From Sisyra terminalis (taxonomy: Eukaryota > Arthropoda > Insecta > Neuroptera > Sisyridae), in the NCBI GenBank assembly GCA_958496175.1, contig OY292278.1:31744001-31808000 (forward strand): a stretch of 64,000 bases of DNA. The letters are read 5' to 3'. Position numbers and translations under genes: made by a program. Below are positions 60,122 to 64,000 of this stretch, one piece after another; positions within the stretch are counted from its first letter, which is position 1, and every line of letters begins with the position of its first letter. The notes below the pieces were generated by a model. It did no database searches. It saw only the letters and a program-made list of their open reading frames with translations, and had not been told where the DNA came from.

Positions 60122-61945
60122 CAGGGGTGGACTGGCATAATTGTGGCCGTAATTTAGAAATAGTGCTTTTTAACTAGCACTTAATTTTAGACAATTTTCC
60201 AAGCAACAATAGGTCTAACAGTTCGTTAAATATAACAAATCTTTTAAACTCAATTTTTCCAAATTGGCAAGTAATCCAAAAATTCTACTGTTATTTTTTT
60301 TGTCATTGGAACCATTTTTTTTTCTTTTAGAAAAAAAGAATAAGTGATGTCAGTGTGGTTCATGCATACTTTAGCGACGTCAAAATCAGGCAATGTTGCA
60401 TTTTCTACATGGTTTTAGTTTAATTCGCGATTATGATACTCTAATCTTGTATTGCTTTGTTTTCTATTGCTAAATTATCATTATGGCCCGATTTATTCGC
60501 GAATTAAATTAAAAACAAAATGGAAAATGCAACATTGCCGGATATTGAAGTCGCTATAATATACCAACCGTTAGTGTTTTGCAATTTACCGATGAGTTGT
60601 ACCAATAAAACATAGAGTATCAGGAGAATAGTTAATCGAAGATAACGTATTGTGATCTTCACTGTATTGGCTTTGTTATTTCTTCTTTATTAATCCAGAA
60701 ACGGGAATTAATTAATCGAGAATCGACCAAATGACCAGTGTATCGTAGATTTGATTCGTATTTTTGAGATTTTCTCCTCACAAAACTATAGATAGTTCAT
60801 ATTCCAGAAGTCCATTTTCTTTTATTTCTGGGTTATCTATTACACATATCAATTAAAAGATAAATGGTTGCACGTGCGTACTGGTATACTGTCGTGATAA
60901 CCAGATGCAAAATCAATCCAAACAAAAATTAAAACGCAATCTGGTCGACATTTTCTTATTTGAAATCAAAGCAGGAACCAGTAATTCCTTAGAGAAATTG
61001 TAAGCTTAGGAAGACTCTGTCTTGTGCAGGACAAAGCTATAATACTTAAAATGCTTACAACAGTGATGCGAAATTCATAGCAGTAAATGTGAATTATCCC
61101 ACAATCCCTTATATATATTAAACTCGGAACCTTTTGGCTGTAATGTAAATAACAATCTTTTGAAAGTAAAACCAAAAATTTGAATATTTTGACTCAAATT
61201 TTCTTGAATTTTGAGTAAATCATAAAAAAATTTAATTCGCTATTTCATTTATCCTCCTTGCAAATCGGATATAAAACGTTCTACCATAAAAATATTACAA
61301 AAACAATGAGTTCTGTAAAAAGTAACTATAAATAGATTATAGTTCTACACACGGACACGATGTAAGAAGTCGACCATTGTCTTTTATCAGGTTCCCAAAA
61401 GATCCACTGCTCCCCGAATGGAGCTTAATTAGATAATCTCGGATAGACCAATGATTTTTATGGTACTATGAATATTCGAAAGAACTGGACGAAATGTAAA
61501 TCATAAAAATTCTTCAGTTATATTAATTTTTTGACCTTTATGATGATGGCGCAAAGTGAAAGACTGATCTGTTTTCGAATATATTTGATTAAAATCAGGA
61601 TACTCCAATCGGGTTCCAACTACACACTATAGTTCTGCCCACATAGTTTAATTTCCTATTATTTTCAATTGCTTGAAATTATAACATTTTTTTTAAAATG
61701 AATTTTTATTGAAACAAGGGTGGGAGGGGTCGCCAATTAATCTAATAACTTATACCGACCATACATGGTTCATGTTATGAATACTACTTTTAAGGACAAA
61801 GGGTTTATTTATTCACTCCTTCATTTTTTTTTCTGCGAAATATTAATATAATGGGTCGGAGATATTTTACAAATAATTTATTTTGAACTGACAGCACACT
61901 AAAATAACTGGAGTATAGCCACGTTATCTTTTCAGTCCACCCCTG
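60122..61945. mobile_element. 1.8-kb hAT-like element CAGGGGTGGACTG...CAGTCCACCCCTG
   Basis: Perfect 13-bp terminal inverted repeats at 60122-60134 and 61933-61945, flanked by GTTGAGAG and ATTAAGAG (6 of 8). No transposase frame remains. It contains MITE family 1 copy C. It is the largest DNA element in the window. Confidence 0.75.
60357..60572. mobile_element. Palindromic MITE (family 1), copy C
   Basis: GGTTCATGCATACTTTAGCGACGTC, AGGCAATGTTGCATTTTC and TTTAATTCGCGA on the left, mirrored by TCGCGAATTAAATTAAAAAC, AAAATGCAACATTGCC and GTCGCTATAATATACC on the right. Older than copies A and B. It lies inside the larger hAT-like element 60122-61945. Confidence 0.8.
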
Positions 61946-64000
61946 ATTAAGAGGCTCCTCGTTTGCATCTAATCAGCTTGAACTTTGCGACATCCGGTCA
62001 GTTGATTGAAAAAATAAAAACCGAAATAAAAAAATAAATAAGCGAACATGAAAAATTGGATGAATTTGTTTGTGTATTATTAATCTGTGGCTCTAACAGG
62101 CCACCAACTTAAGTGCTATGTTTATTTTTCTTACTTTTGATTTATTAGTGTCAACTGTGCGTTTTTAATATGAAATTGGAAAATTTTATAAGTTTAAATG
62201 GAATTTTGTTGGAATATCTATAATTTGATTGGCAATAGCTATTTTTGTTGCTCTAGAATAAATTTCATGAACGATTAAGAGTGAACTATTGATATCTAGG
62301 CATTGAATTATACTTGTTGGAGTCTGTGAAAAAGGAGTTTAACTTTTAAATATTAAACTAAAACTTATTCGTCCTAAATCCACTCCATGTATTGTGGTTA
62401 AAATAGATTAAGGGTAACATGTAGAAAAAGGAGTATTTCCAGTAAAGCGACACGATTCAAGGTCCCTAAGTACCTATACTAGTTTGAATGTTACAAACAA
62501 CAGCGAAAATTAGAATCAATTTTGGCCGAAGCCCAAGGTGTCATAGCTTTATTAAATGTTATTAAAAATAAGTAATGAACCAGAATCAGTTTAACCAATA
62601 ATAAATCCAATAGAAAAACTGAATGTAGTGAGGCTATATAGTCCATAGCAAAAACAAAACACAACCTACTTAACCATCCTGGAAACGAAATTTCTTCAAA
62701 CTTTCAATAAAAAAAATGAGACAGACGGTAAGATTAGAAAGTAAGTAGTAGCAATAACGTTTCAGAAGATATTTGGTGATTAATTGGGATTTATATACTC
62801 TAGGTTTTGGCCAACCCTTTGGCTGATTTTTTTGCGGAAGCCCAAGATTCGACCAACGATAACTTGATGGTTGAAGTCGAAGCTTTGGTTAAATCGTAGT
62901 GGTAAAGGTCAGTACAAGTAATAAATAAGAACTGTCAATAAATTAGATAACATTCTACTTCTGATAAACTATGATCTCTGGAGACAAATTAACAAATTAA
63001 CCATATTCTTCATGTAACAATTGAGATTTAGAGGGAATAAGCCTTATTCTCCGCTGCGATAGTTGATGGTAGTAAAAATGATAAGTTTTTATATATATAA
63101 ATAATCTTTAGGTTATACTGTCCATTCACCCCTACGAATCTAGTGATAATGATCTCCCATATCTCCCTGTTCAATGCTAGATGTACTGATTCTGGTCATA
63201 AGTGCCTAGTCATCTCTTTCATACAAGCAGAGTATCATGTAGGATAGGGATAGCGAAGTATGCTTATTACTGCAGCAATATGGCTTGTTTAGTTTATTCT
63301 AGCTATGAACCTATCTTGTATGTTTGGTTCTTGCAAATATTATTTACTAGATCTTTTCTTCATTCATGATACTTGTAGTATGCGATTTATGTGTATTAGG
63401 GTGATTCAAAAAAAAAAAATATTTTTTCTTGCAAACAGAGTGAAAAGTTTTATTTTGACCTAAAAAGACATCAGTTAAAATTTCAGCTCTTAATATTAAT
63501 ATTAAGGTTGTCCTCATTGCATTTTTTTATTTCCCATAAGAACAACATGGGAAACGTTATTTTTACTTCTTCTGATTTTTATACCGTTCAAACGACTTTT
63601 TAAATAATAAATCTCTTCTATGATTTTTATAAAGAATTAAACGCTCTACAAAAAAGGACTGATAACATTTAATTATTAGTCCATTGAAAAATAATGATTT
63701 ATCGACAGAGCGCGAAAAAAATCGTGTTTATCGACGGGAAATTTAAATGAAAAAAGTCGCATTTGTATTTGAAATTATAATTAATTTTGAGAGTGGGTGA
63801 AGAAAAAATACTGAAATTTTTAAGCGGAAATTCACGAACGTAATTCTAAAAACGAGCATTCGAGGAAAAACTAAAATCGAGAAGATTCCTCATATTAAAG
63901 TTAATATAGTATTTTGATAATAATTATTTTTTAAATCAAATTCGGCAAAATGAATCTTAAAAAGGATGTAAATTGTAAAATTTAATAAAAATAATAATTT

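Larger units (their letters stand above)
58756..64000. other. Upstream region of the SLC16 gene, non-coding
   Basis: It holds short CA/TG-rich repeats (58825-59045), the CpG-rich promoter candidate, a 1.8-kb hAT-like element (60122-61945) with a MITE inside, and AT-rich DNA to the end. No gene was recognised in 61946-64000. Confidence 0.55.

Noticed and set aside
1..64000. CRISPR arrays, operons, bacterial or viral genes
   Set aside because: None seen; introns, splice sites and repeat types are those of an insect nuclear genome.

Overview
The window is AT-rich eukaryotic DNA with small coding exons, GT-AG introns, long introns and many short transposable elements. It looks like insect nuclear genome. 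The evidence is an arthropod-type SET/MYND (SmydA) gene, a lysine-less opsin of the kind described mainly from insects, a Jockey-clade retroposon tail and many non-autonomous DNA transposons. I cannot fix the insect order from sequence alone. No prokaryotic, viral or CRISPR features were seen.

Layout. (1) 3591-7542, minus strand: a SmydA-like SET-domain gene. Two exons were recovered and its 3' end was not found. (2) 11190-13641, plus strand: a complete five-exon opsin-like receptor (340 aa) rebuilt from splice sites. The retinal-binding lysine of helix 7 is glutamate and NPxxY is altered, which are the hallmarks of the gluopsin group. A TATA box lies upstream, and a nested inverted-repeat element sits in its second intron. 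(3) 15416-58755, minus strand: an SLC16 (monocarboxylate transporter-like) gene of five coding exons (652 aa) whose first intron is about 33 kb. A phase-compatible alternative first exon at 29233-29335 would give an N-terminus lacking the first membrane helix. The opsin is head-to-head with the SmydA gene and tail-to-tail with the transporter. (4) 58756-64000: probable promoter/5' leader of the transporter, then a 1.8 kb hAT-like element and otherwise non-coding DNA.

The rest is introns and intergenic DNA colonised by repeats: a tRNA-derived SINE family (about nine copies, one split by a MITE), a palindromic MITE family, several hAT-like families with 8-bp target duplications, a pogo-like palindromic element, a foldback element, a second palindromic family near 26, 50 and 57 kb, a decayed Helitron-type helicase, and a young 5'-truncated Jockey copy with a 44-nt A-tail and a 10-bp target duplication.

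The three genes show no sign of acting in one pathway. Gene models come from reading splice sites and reading frames by eye, without alignments or transcripts.
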